In this document: positions 34,791 through 43,800 of the stretch, piece by piece
How positions within the stretch are numbered: the stretch's first letter is position 1
Layout of the letters: each line of letters opens with the position of its first letter
Assembly: GCF_021545335.1 (NCBI RefSeq)
Contig: NZ_CP089312.1
Location: forward strand, 5,704,001 to 5,768,000
Reading direction: 5' to 3'
Length of the DNA stretch: 64,000 nt
Source of the DNA: Streptomyces sp. GQFP
GTDB taxonomy: Bacteria; Actinomycetota; Actinomycetes; Streptomycetales; Streptomycetaceae
Notes under the pieces: generated by a model
Database searches by the model: none
The model's input: the letters and a program-made list of their open reading frames with translations, nothing else
Told to the model about the DNA's origin: nothing
Program-made: the position numbers and the translations under genes

Positions 34791-34820
34791 CCTGGCAACA
34801 CGTACAAGCGTGTTGCCAGG
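34791..34820. repeat. Perfect 12-bp fold-back inverted repeat
   Basis: CCTGGCAACACG, a 6-bp spacer (tacaag), then the exact reverse complement. The left arm equals the expected continuation of the transposase gene (the VPGNT codons); the right arm is an inverted copy. Confidence 0.9.
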
Positions 34821-34853
34821 GTGAATTCTGCCTACCCTTGCTACCGGGTTTGG

Positions 34854-35264
34854 CTATTCCGAATCCCAATGTCCGGCCTGTGTCGATGCCCCATTTCCTG
34901 GCGCATACATAGTCGACGCATACTCATTTTGTGCATACGCAGCCTGCTGCGGGACGAAGCCGACGCGGCCTTCCGTCGAGCCCCTCAACTGCTTATTTTC
35001 GCTCTGTTCCCTTAGTGATTTCTGCTTCTCACCCCTTTTGGCCTTCCCGTCCTCGTACATCCCGGCGAAGCAGCCCAGGAGTGCCAAAGGACCGACGTAC
35101 CCGATAACATTAAGAACCTCCTCGGGGTAATTCTGCGTCCAGTAGGCGATCAGAGCCGTAGAACAGCACGCGAGGACAAGCTGGGCCACCTGGACCATGC
35201 GGCGACCAACCCCCCGGGCCGCCAGCCGCTCCCAGAACCCTTCACCCAAACTGTTTTGAGCCAC
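34854..35264 (-). CDS. Hypothetical two-helix membrane protein, atypical codon usage
   Basis: 136 residues from GTG 35264 (AGAGAGG upstream). Two membrane segments (VQVAQLVLACCSTALIAYW and VIGYVGPLALLGCFAGMY) are followed by a charged, Gln/Glu-rich cytosolic tail with YAQNEYAS and TMYAPG motifs. Many A/T-ending codons (AAT, GTT, CTT, CTA) contrast with all neighbours, indicating transfer from a lower-GC source. I do not recognise the family. It may be a phage or plasmid relic lying next to the transposase remnant. Confidence 0.65.
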   Translation of the reverse strand: MAQNSLGEGFWERLAARGVGRRMVQVAQLVLACCSTALIAYWTQNYPEEVLNVIGYVGPLALLGCFAGMYEDGKAKRGEKQKSLREQSENKQLRGSTEGRVGFVPQQAAYAQNEYASTMYAPGNGASTQAGHWDSE

Positions 35265-35847
35265 AGTGAAATTTACCTCTCTTTAAGAAACAGCGATGGT
35301 GTCCCGCCATGGGTGTAGCCGATCAGGCAAACGGAACACCCAAGTCATGGTCCTGATCGCCTTTGCCGGTGGCTCTGTTGGAGCTCACGGCGCCGGTACC
35401 GGCGATGGCTGTCGGGCGCTCCGCGACGAGACGTTCCCGCCGGGTCCGGACCGGAGACGACAGGCCATGATCGGCTACAACAGGGCAGTCGACGTGACCG
35501 AAAACAACCTGCCCAGAGTGTGAAGCGCGGAGATCGCCTGCGTCAAATGGGTGGGAATTTGCGACATATTCTTATCTGTAGTGAATATTATCAATCGCTC
35601 TCGCGTATCTACTCGCAAAAAACATTCAAGTGCAGTCATCTGGCCGGTGCTACCAGGGGCGCTACAGCGCACCCCCGGACCCCGCCCAAGCGTGACAACC
35701 TCACGCGCGAATGCCGGTCTCGTCGTGGCCCATATCCGTGCACGCGTGAGGTCATCACGCACGTGACCTGTGACTTTCCGCCGTCAGGGGTCCTGAGTCG
35801 GCCTCTCTCCGGGAGCCGGCCCAGGCCCGTTCCAGGCTTCGCCGCCC
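35265..35847. other. Gene-poor, AT-richer interval
   Basis: 583 bp with A/T-rich stretches (for example near 35560-35640). Short open frames exist here, but none has a ribosome site, domain or coding-like third positions. I see no gene, RNA or repeat that I can support. Confidence 0.5.
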
Positions 35848-36015
35848 CTACCTACGGCAGGTTTTCGCGTGATCCCGAGCGGCGAATCCCGCCGGGCCCG
35901 CACCCGTGATCAGGATCGGCCGTCGGCATCCCTGGCACCGGATGAACTCTCCGTGCTGGTCCGACTCGACCCACACACGCGAGCCCGCCGCCGTCTCCCA
36001 CTCATTCCGCCTCAC
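35848..36015 (-). CDS. Small CxxC (zinc-ribbon-like) protein, 55 residues
   Basis: Read on the minus strand from GTG 36015, immediately after an in-frame TGA and 7 nt after GAAGGGGG. The product starts VRRNEWETAAGSRVWVESDQ, then HGEFIRCQGCRRPILITGAG, and ends FAARDHAKTCRR. The CxxC pair plus the final HAKxC gives four likely zinc ligands (C-x2-C ... H-x3-C). Third positions are GC-rich, as in real Streptomyces genes. Similar tiny finger-like proteins are common in Streptomyces accessory regions; the function is unknown. Confidence 0.6.
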   Translation of the reverse strand: MRRNEWETAAGSRVWVESDQHGEFIRCQGCRRPILITGAGPAGFAARDHAKTCRR

Positions 36016-36056
36016 TCAATTCCCCCTTCTCTCTCGCCTACTCGGCACGTGTCAGG

Positions 36057-36317
36057 GTGACCGTGGACACGGTGAAGGACAGGTATCTGGCGAGCCTGAA
36101 GACGCCCGGGTTTCCCGGGAACGGCGGGGGAGGGGGTGGCGGCGGTAGTACAGCGGCCTGCGCCGCCTCCTACACGGTCAGCAGCGACTTGGGCGGAGGG
36201 TTCAACGCCGAGGTCAAGGTGACCAATACGGGGACGGTGGCGCTCAAGTCCTGGCAGGTGACGTGGACCTGGGGCGGTTCACAGGCGGTCACGAGGACTG
36301 AGGGGACGAGGGCATGA
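36057..36317 (+). pseudogene. Truncated CBM2 carbohydrate-binding module fragment
   Basis: 86 residues. A short segment (RYLASLKTPGFPGNG) and a Gly8 linker precede the first half of a cellulose-binding module family 2 (CAASYTVSSD-GGGFNAEVKV, then ALKSWQVTWTWGGSQAV). The rest of the module is absent: the frame turns into TRTEGTRA and stops. The usual tryptophan of DWGGGF is a leucine. It is most likely the debris of a secreted cellulase or chitinase gene. Confidence 0.65.
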
Positions 36318-37383
36318 GGAAGGGGCGTCTGGTGTTCGCCGGGCGCCCCCATCTGCGTATGCAGAGTGATGAACCCATGCGAAACCTGGCCCTCCTGCCG
36401 AAAGCCCATCTGCATCTCCATCTGGAGGGCGCGATGCGTCCCGCCACGCTCGCGGAACTGTCGGGCGAGCACGGCGGACAACAACTGTTCGGCTTACGCG
36501 ACTTCAAGTCGCTCGAGGACTTCATGTCCTTGTATCGCGTCGCTGCGCGGCTGGTGTGCGAGGGCCCGAGGGAGAACCTTCTGAGGCTGGTGCGCGAAGT
36601 GGTCGAGGATGCCGCCGTAGACGGAGTGGTATGGATCGAGCCACACGTGAACCCCCTGACTTACAAGGACGATCCGGACGCCGTGCTCGACCTGCTGGAC
36701 GCGGTGATCGACGAGGGTCGCCGTACCGCTGCCCGGCTGGGTGTCGGCTTCGGCGTCCTGGTGTACGCCCGGCGCAACGCGGACCCTTCGGAGGCCGTCG
36801 CGGCCCCCCGCCTCGCGGTCCGGCGGGCGGACAAGGGGGTGGTCTCCTTCGGTCTGTCCGGAGACGAGGCCCGATACGGGCCGGAACCGTTCGCCGAGGC
36901 GTTTGCCGTCGCCCATGATGCGGGGCTCATTTCGGCCCCGCACGCAGGGGAACTCGCCGGTCCGGTCGGCGTAGGGCCGCACTCGACGTGCTGGGCGCGC
37001 GGCGGATCGCCCACGGTGTACGGGCGGTCGAGGACCCGGCTCTCGTCGCCCGCCTGACTGCGGAAGGCGTGGTCCTCGACGTCTGCCCCACCTCCAACGT
37101 CGCTCTCGGCGTCGTGGCGTCCCTGTCCGGCCACCCCCTGCCGCGGCTGCTGCCGGCCGGTGTGCGGTGCACCCTCAACGCCGACGACCCTCTGCTGTTC
37201 GGCCCAGGCCTACTGGAGGAGTACGAAACAGCTTGCGCGGTCTTCGCCCTCACCGACTCCCAACTCGCCGCGATAGCCCGCACCTCGGTCGTATCCTCTG
37301 GCGCCCCGCGCGCAATAGTGGATGACGCGGTCACGCTCATCGGAGACTGGCTGGATTGTGGGTCAGTGTTTAGCCCTGCGTGA
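36314..37383 (+). pseudogene. Adenosine deaminase-family gene with frameshift and TTA codon
   Basis: The first frame (to ~36970) carries the zinc motif HLHLHLEG, the substrate region and SAPHAGEL. The second frame (from ~36980, one base back) continues with RRIAHGVRAVEDP, CPTSNVALGV and the zinc/catalytic Asp pair NADDP. Together they make one near-complete ~350-residue deaminase broken by a -1 shift between 36965 and 36985. A TTA leucine codon lies at 36494. The start may be ATG 36314, 36359 or 36377. Either a recent mutation or a sequence error. Confidence 0.75.
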
Positions 37384-37600
37384 AGTGGTCGAACTCTCCG
37401 GCCTTGGCACCCGTGAGCATGGCTTCCATCTCGGAGTGGGTGAAGAGGAGGGCGGGGCCGCTGGGGGCCTTGCTGTGTCGGATGGCGATGGCATCCGCGT
37501 AGGCGGCGAACTCGACGCAGTCGCCATCGGCCCCGGAGGCGGATGACTTCTGCCACGCAACACCCAGCGCGGATGCGTCCGGGATTATTCGATGCGACAT
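37370..37600 (-). CDS. DUF397 protein
   Basis: 76 residues. The DUF397 core is clear: AWQKSSASGADGDCVEFA, then IAIRHSKAP-GPALLFT and EMEAML. In Streptomyces DUF397 proteins are small partners of DUF5753/XRE regulators, as in the WhiJ and AbaA loci, and may modulate their DNA binding. The start has AAAGGA within the end of the regulator gene, 6 bp away, so the two are co-translated. Confidence 0.88.
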   Translation of the reverse strand: MSHRIIPDASALGVAWQKSSASGADGDCVEFAAYADAIAIRHSKAPSGPALLFTHSEMEAMLTGAKAGEFDHFTQG

Positions 37601-37606
37601 ACCGAC

Positions 37607-38491
37607 TTATCCTTTGCGGTAATTTTTGAGGTGACTTTCTATGAGCTTCAATGAATCGGCCCCTCTGAGGGATTCCGACATCATGAGCCGGTTGAAAAGT
37701 CTACTGTAAGCCCGGACTTCTTCAGGCTCCTCCAGGAACCGAGTTCCGGTCAGTCCCTCCAGATAAACAACGTCGGGCTCCCATTGCTCTGGAAATGAGA
37801 GGATGACGAACGGGCCGAACAGGACGGCGTGAGATTCTGACGACTCCGGCAGTACGTGAATGTTGATCGTGCCTGGGTGTTCCTTGGCCAGGGTCAGCAG
37901 GTGTTCGAGTTGAGCTGCCATCACGTCGGGTCCGCCGACGGCGTGCCGGAATGCAGACTCCGAGATGACGCCCCAGAAGACCAAAGGGTTCGGTCGATCG
38001 AATGCCTGTCGTCGTCTGTCCCGGATGGCGAGCCGCTCGTTCTTAACTTCTTCGCTCATTTCAGGAGCGTGCTGACTGAACACGGCCGCCGCATAGTCAT
38101 GCGTCTGCAACAGTCCTGGAATCAGGGTTGTTTGGGCGTTGTACGTGTCCGATGCGTCTGACTCGTAACCGATGTAGTCGGCATGCATGGCGCTCACGAC
38201 TGAGCGGATGTCGGTTTCCCAGCCGCGGACATTGCCCCGCCTGCGCAGGTCGGCCACGTATGTGCGCAGGCCCTGATCCTTGACGCCGTATCGGCCGAGA
38301 AGCACGTCCAGGTCTTCGAGACTGATACCCAGACGTCCGGACTCGATACGAGACAACTTGGACTCGGACCAGCCGAGTTCGCTTGCCACTGAGTCCTGGC
38401 TGCCGTGAGCACCCTCCTCGCGCAGTCCTCGGAGGATGGACCCGAGCCGCACTTGGCGTGCAGTCGGCTGCAGTATCCGGCGCGTCGCCAC
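37607..38491 (-). CDS. XRE/DUF5753 regulator (WhiJ-like)
   Basis: 294 residues from GTG 38491, chosen because AAAGGAGG sits just upstream. An N-terminal helix-turn-helix (LREEGAHGSQDSVASELGWSESKLSRIESGR split over ~24-54) precedes a ~190-residue DUF5753 domain (ADYIGYESDA, TTLIPGLLQTHDYA, INIHVLPE, YLEGLTG). This class controls development or antibiotic production together with DUF397 partners. It is divergent from the HATPase gene. Confidence 0.88.
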   Translation of the reverse strand: MATRRILQPTARQVRLGSILRGLREEGAHGSQDSVASELGWSESKLSRIESGRLGISLEDLDVLLGRYGVKDQGLRTYVADLRRRGNVRGWETDIRSVVSAMHADYIGYESDASDTYNAQTTLIPGLLQTHDYAAAVFSQHAPEMSEEVKNERLAIRDRRRQAFDRPNPLVFWGVISESAFRHAVGGPDVMAAQLEHLLTLAKEHPGTINIHVLPESSESHAVLFGPFVILSFPEQWEPDVVYLEGLTGTRFLEEPEEVRAYSRLFNRLMMSESLRGADSLKLIESHLKNYRKG

Positions 38492-38693
38492 GTGGCGCCT
38501 CCTTTCTTGGTTCGACCAGCGATAGCAGCGTGCCGGAGGCCTGTTCGGCAGGCAACTCGGCAACCACCCGAACGAGTTGAGGATGGGTTGCAGGGTTGCA
38601 CCCCCCGCTGGAGGGATGCAGGATTGCAATCGAGTGCTCCGTGGTCGAGCGCTCACCCTCCGTCCTGCCGTGCCCTCAGAGGGGGATGCCCGC

Positions 38694-39101
38694 ATGCCCG
38701 AAGTGATCGCACAACGCAACTACCCCACCACCAACCGCTCTGTCGGACGTGCCCGCACTGACTGTCGGAACTTCCTCGCCTCCTGCGGCCTGCCCGAGGC
38801 TCAGGACTTCGTGGACGACATGGTGCTCATGGTCAGCGAGTTGATGACCAATGCCGTGACCCATGGGCGCGTACCCGGCACATCTGGTCGACAGGTCCGC
38901 ATGGCCATCGAAAGGACGGGCGACGTCATCCGCGTCGAGGTGCGGGACACCCAGAGCGACAAGAAGCCGCACCTGTGTGGGACCGGCCAGGACACCGGCG
39001 GCAGGGGTCTCGTGCTGGTCGACGCCCTGTCGGATGCCTGGGGTGTGAACCCAGGAGTCATCGGAAAAACCGTGTGGGCTGAGAAGAGGCTCGAACAGTG
39101 A
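38694..39101 (+). CDS. HATPase-domain (RsbW/anti-sigma-like) protein
   Basis: 135 residues. The GHKL ATPase fold of the serine-kinase anti-sigma type is visible: N-box SELMTNAVTHG, G1 VEVRDTQ, G2 DTGGRGLVLVDAL, and end GKTVWAEK. Such small kinases bind anti-anti-sigma factors or partner with XRE/DUF397 proteins in Streptomyces. ATG 38694 has GAGGGGG upstream. Its stop overlaps the next GTG by 4 bp. Confidence 0.88.
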   Translation: MPEVIAQRNYPTTNRSVGRARTDCRNFLASCGLPEAQDFVDDMVLMVSELMTNAVTHGRVPGTSGRQVRMAIERTGDVIRVEVRDTQSDKKPHLCGTGQDTGGRGLVLVDALSDAWGVNPGVIGKTVWAEKRLEQ

Positions 39102-39550
39102 CACTGCTTGTCGGTTCGGGGGGTGCGGTCGTGTGCGTTGCCCTGGTCCTGGGCGTTGTTTGTACCATGCGTCCGCGTCCGCCGCAGCGGGGCAGGTGCA
39201 GGGCGCAGGTGCTCGACGTCGACCGAGCACCCAGGCAGCCGGACCCGTACGTGGGGCTCCTGCTCAGCCCTGAAAGGGCACGTTGGTACCGCTGGTGGAG
39301 GTGTTCGGAGCGCCAACGAGCGAATAGCGGACGAGGCTTGCCACTCCTCGCCTCCGAGTCGTGCTGGGAGTCTGTGGCCACCCCCTCGTTCCACGAGGGG
39401 GTGGCAGCACGCACCGAACGGCTTGAGGGCGTAGGCGCCATGGTGCGGCTCTACATAACGGTGCACATGGCGGAAGAAGGGCGCGGCGAACATGAGCGGT
39501 CCTTCCGGCGCCGCATGGCCCGCGGCTACGACGATGGGGGCGCCCGGTGA
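39098..39550 (+). CDS. Hypothetical protein, N-terminal membrane segment
   Basis: 150 residues from a GTG overlapping the HATPase stop (GTGA), which argues for a real coupled gene. One hydrophobic segment at residues 1-24 (TLLVGSGGAVVCVALVLGVV), then an Arg/Trp-rich soluble part without recognisable domain. The last codons lie inside the left arm of the terminator hairpin, an unusual overlap. The low codon bias in the second half leaves some doubt. Confidence 0.45.
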   Translation: MTLLVGSGGAVVCVALVLGVVCTMRPRPPQRGRCRAQVLDVDRAPRQPDPYVGLLLSPERARWYRWWRCSERQRANSGRGLPLLASESCWESVATPSFHEGVAARTERLEGVGAMVRLYITVHMAEEGRGEHERSFRRRMARGYDDGGAR

Positions 39551-39577
39551 CCAGCACCGGGCGCCCCCATCGTCGTA
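39527..39577. terminator. Very strong bidirectional hairpin
   Basis: A perfect 23-bp stem (39527-39549 with 39555-39577) and a 5-nt loop lie between the HATPase/hypothetical unit and the convergent serC. Confidence 0.85.
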
Positions 39578-39597
39578 CAAGGTCGTACGAGAGAAGG

Positions 39598-40716
39598 TCA
39601 GAGCTTCTCGATCACGTAGTCGATGCACTTCGTCAGCGCCTCGACGTCCGCCGGGTCGACCGCCGGGAACATCGCCACGCGGAGCTGGTTGCGGCCGAGC
39701 TTGCGGTAGGGCTCCGTGTCGACGATGCCGTTGGCGCGCAGGACCTTGGCGATGGTGGCCGCGTCGATCTCGTCCGTGAAGTCGATCGTGCCGATGACCT
39801 GCGAGCGCTTGGCCGGGTCGGTGACGAACGGCGTCGCGTGCTTGGAGTCCTCGGCCCAGCCGTACAGGGTGCGGGCGGAAGTGGCGGTGCGGCGGACCGC
39901 CCAGTCCAGGCCGCCCTGGCCGTTGATCCACTCCAGCTGCTCGTTGAGGAGGAACAGGGTGGCGAGGGCCGGGGTGTTGTACGTCTGGTTCTTGCGGGAG
40001 TTGTCGATCGCCGTGGGGAGCGAGAAGAACTCCGGGATGTGGCGTCCGCTCGCGTGGATGCGCTCGGCGCGCTCGATCGCGGCCGGGGAGAACGCGGCGA
40101 GCCAGAGGCCGCCGTCCGCCGCGAAGGACTTCTGCGGGGCGAAGTAGTAGACGTCGGTCTCGGCGATGTCGACGGGCAGACCGCCGGCGCCGGACGTGGC
40201 GTCCACGAGGACGAGGGAGCCCGCGTCGGCACCCGCTACGCGCTTGATCGGCGCGGCGACACCGGTGGACGTCTCGTTGTGCGTGTACGCGTAGACGTCG
40301 ACGCCCGCCTCGGCCTCCGGGTCCGGGTGGGTGCCCGGGTCGGAGGAGATGACGGTCGGGTCGGCGAGCCAGGGGGCGAGCTTGGCTGCCTTCGCGAACT
40401 TCGAGCTGAACTCACCGAAGGTGAGGTGCTGCGACTTGTTCTCGATCAGGCCGTGCGTCGCGACGTCCCAGAACGCGGTCGAGCCGCCGTTGCCGAGGAT
40501 CACCTCGTAGCCCTCGGGGAGGGAGAGCAGGTCCCGGATGCCCTCGCGCACCTTGCCGACCAGGTTCTTGACCGGGGCCTGGCGGTGAGAGGTACCGAGG
40601 AGGGAACTGCCGGTCGCGGCGAGGGCGTCCAGCGCCTCCGTCCGCACCTTGGAGGGGCCCGCGCCGAAGCGTCCGTCGGCGGGCTTGATGTCAGCGGGGA
40701 TCTGGATGTCAGCCAC
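39598..40716 (-). CDS. serC: Phosphoserine aminotransferase
   Basis: 372 residues, the actinobacterial SerC type. It converts 3-phosphohydroxypyruvate and glutamate to phosphoserine (serine and pyridoxal phosphate routes). The pyridoxal-phosphate lysine is K196 in YFAPQKSFA. Also visible are the phosphate-binding NGGSTAFWD and substrate-binding GAGPSKVR near the start. The ATG begins 14 residues before the conserved RFGAGPSKVR. A housekeeping gene, independent of its neighbours. Confidence 0.95.
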   Translation of the reverse strand: MADIQIPADIKPADGRFGAGPSKVRTEALDALAATGSSLLGTSHRQAPVKNLVGKVREGIRDLLSLPEGYEVILGNGGSTAFWDVATHGLIENKSQHLTFGEFSSKFAKAAKLAPWLADPTVISSDPGTHPDPEAEAGVDVYAYTHNETSTGVAAPIKRVAGADAGSLVLVDATSGAGGLPVDIAETDVYYFAPQKSFAADGGLWLAAFSPAAIERAERIHASGRHIPEFFSLPTAIDNSRKNQTYNTPALATLFLLNEQLEWINGQGGLDWAVRRTATSARTLYGWAEDSKHATPFVTDPAKRSQVIGTIDFTDEIDAATIAKVLRANGIVDTEPYRKLGRNQLRVAMFPAVDPADVEALTKCIDYVIEKL

Positions 40717-40762
40717 GGGCGCGAGCCTATCGGCTCCGCGAAACGTGGGTGAAACGTCGTCC

Positions 40763-40879
40763 GTCGGATGAGACGGGGGGCAGTCGGACGAGGCGGGGGG
40801 CAGTCGGATGAGACGGGGGCAGTCGGACGAGGCGGCGGGCCGTCGGACCGGGCGGGGCCCGTTGGAACAGGCGGCGGGT
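40763..40879 (+). repeat. ~20-bp minisatellite, about six units
   Basis: Imperfect units begin GTCGGA(T/C)GAG(A/G)CGGGGGGCA, degenerating toward 40879. The array fills the gap between the serC start and the stop codon of the NACHT gene. Confidence 0.85.
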
Positions 40880-43800
40880 CAATCCGTACGGGCGCTGTCC
40901 GTGTCGTCGGGGTCGATGTCCCGCGCCCGGTCGCTCATCTGGTCCCAGAAGCGGCGCATGCCGGCGACGGGCACCTTGCGCTGCCAGGGGGCCTCGCGGC
41001 GGAAGCGGAGGGAGGCCCACGCCCAGGGCTGCCACTTCTTCAGCAGGTCGCGCTGGTGCAGGCAGAAGACCTCGCTGAACTCCATCCGCAGGCTCTCCAC
41101 CTTGGCCGGGTAGGGGCACATCTTCATCCGGCACTCGTCCGTGCAGCTGGACCCGGGCTGCGCCGCGCGTTCCGCCCCCCGGACGGGGTTCAGCCGGGTG
41201 CGGTCCTTGCGCAGGCAGGACGGCATCTGGGCCGGCTCGCGGGTACAGCGCTCCAGGATGCGGAACAGGTCCTTCGGTCGGTGCGAGCGCTCGCCGAGCA
41301 CCATCAGCAGCAGTACGTCCGCCAGCAGCTGCTGTGCCGTGGGGTCCAGGCTGCTCCACCCGGTGGACGGCGGGATCCACAGGTTGTGGGCCCGTTGCTC
41401 CCCGGGCAGCCCGACCTCGGTGCCGATGCAGGAGGCCAGGGCAGCCTCGTCGATCCACAGGAACCGTTCGGGCCGCCGGGTCTGCAGAGCGCGTACCGCC
41501 AGCTTCGAGGCCGCCTCCACCAGGGGGTGCTCCGCCCGGTTCTTGTCGCCGAGCGACAGCCACTCCTTCACCTGGGCCCCGGGGTCCGCCCCGTGGCCGC
41601 GTATCGGCTGGTCCGCGTTGACGTCGTCGGGCAGGCTCCACAGGGTCAGGGCGTGCAGCAGCGTCAGGCGCGTGTACCAGAACGTGCTCTGGTTCAGCAG
41701 TTCCTGGGCCTGTTTGACGAGGAACTCGCGGGCCTTCTGGTTGGGCCGGGAGCCGGGCCGTCGGTTGGCGGCGTACTTGAATCCCAGGGCCAGCGCCACT
41801 CCCAGGCTGATGGGGGCGCCGGGGCCGTCCTGACGGATCTTGGATTTGGTCGTCTCCCCGGTAGTCTCCGCGGTCGCCACCCGGACCCAGTTCTCCAGGT
41901 CGTCGCGAGGGCTGGCGAGGTGGCGGGACATCATGGAGGAGTCGACGAGCAGCGGGAGGAGCCAGGCGCGCATGGTGTTGCAGGCCCACTTCCCCTTCTC
42001 CGCCAAGGCCTCCTCCTCGGCGTACCTGCGTTCCTTCCGTTCCCTCTCCTCGTCCAGGTCTCGCTGCGACCCGCGGTCGTTCCTGTCCGCCTCCTCGGAG
42101 GAAGGCTTCATCTCCTGGCCGTTGCACCCGCGTTGGGTCACGAGCGCTGTACAAGCCGCGGAGAGTCTGTCGCACAGTGCCTGGTACGCCGGTTCGCCAC
42201 CCGCTCCTATCTCCTTGACGAGCGCCTCGCGCACCCGGCGGTCCGTTTCCTTGCGGCCGATCCCGAACAGGACGCTGTATGGCGGGTACGCCGGATGCTC
42301 GTACTCGGGGTTGCGGCTCTGGGCGGCGGCCACCCGGCGTACCGCCGTTCCGCACTGCTTCACCAGGGCGAGCTTCGCCTCGCGGAGCCTGGTGGGGTCC
42401 TCGTTCTGGCTGAGACGGTTCCAGTCCTTCGAGATCTCCGAGATGAGTTCGTGCTGTCTCGGGGCGGTCCGGACGCTGTCGATCTCCACGGCGGCGCCGT
42501 AGATCTCCAGCGCCCTCAGCCGCGGACCGCCACGCTCGTCGGGCTCGCCGTTACCGGTCGCCGGGAGCTGTCCGGCCACCCTCAGCGCGCGTTCCGCGTC
42601 CGTCAGCAGGTTTTTGGCCTGCTTCTTCAACAGCTCGCACATCGTGTCCACGGGGCAGGCCCGCTTGTGCGCCGGGGAGTCCCCGCAGACGCACTTTCCG
42701 TTCTGCGACCGGGAGTACAACGTGAGCGCGATGAGGAGTTCCCGTCCGCCCCGCCGCAGAGCGCCGACGATGTGTTCCGGCGGGCTGTCGGCCGTCGCGT
42801 TTTCGAACATCCTGTCCAGGAAGCGGGATCCGAGATAGGCCTGCACGATGCTGTGCTGAAAGCGGACCTTGTCACCGTCCTCGTGGACCAGACCCATCCG
42901 GGTGCCCCATGTCGCGGCGATTCGGACATCCACCCTGGGGCCTATCCACCAGTCGGCGCCGCCCGGTGTTCCCTCGCAGGGGTGTGCCTCACCCTGCTCA
43001 CGGGCGCCGGGCTGGTGGGCGTACTCCTTCGGCGACCACCGCAGATCCGCCAGCCGGTCGTCCAGTTTCCGCGCGGCGCGCTCGTTCCACGGTACGTCCG
43101 ATGTGAGTGCCCCGAGCTTGACGTCGGCGCTGTCCGAGGCCAGGCCGATACACGCGAGCGCGGAGATGTACTCCACGACCGCCAGCCTCGTGTCGTGGTC
43201 GATGGGGAGTTCGGGGTGGACGTCCCCGTCGACCAGCGCGTGGATCCACGTCTCCATGAGTTCCGCCCGCAACTGCCAGCTGTCATGGAGCTGAAGGTCC
43301 GGATTCCCGCCCCCGGTCCACAACGGTTCCAGCAGGTCCTTGCTGTGCAGATCCTTGGCGATCTTCAGGTAAATCGGGGATTCCGCCATGTTGGCGGCTT
43401 CCACGATCCGGTCGAGCAGGGTCGGATCGGAGCGCCAGCTGCCGCTGCGGGCGATGTAGCACAACGCCGCCTCGTTGCTCAGCGGCTCCAGTTCCGAGAC
43501 GGCCGCCTGCATCGCACGCAGCGGTTCGTGCGGCCGCGAGGCGATGACCAACGGCAGGCCCTCCTGGCCGGCCCTGCGTATCGCGTCCCGGATCAGGTTG
43601 TCGCGGCGGCCGCTCATGCCGTTCTCGCTGAACGCCTCTTCCAGACCGTCCGCGAGGACCACGATCCGGTCGGCCCGCTGCCGAAGCCATCTCCAGATCC
43701 GGTCGATCTCGCCGTCGGACCGTACCTTCGACCGCACGATGTCGCGGAAACGCGCGAGCGCCATTTCGTCGAAGTCCAGCGGCGTCTCACCCTGGACGTC

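Noticed and set aside
35296..35762. Small open frames on both strands in the gene-poor interval
   Set aside because: No ribosome site, no domain, poor third-position GC pattern.
34364..37383. Integrated plasmid or phage with attachment sites
   Set aside because: No integrase, tRNA target or flanking direct repeats found; only an IS remnant and pseudogenes.
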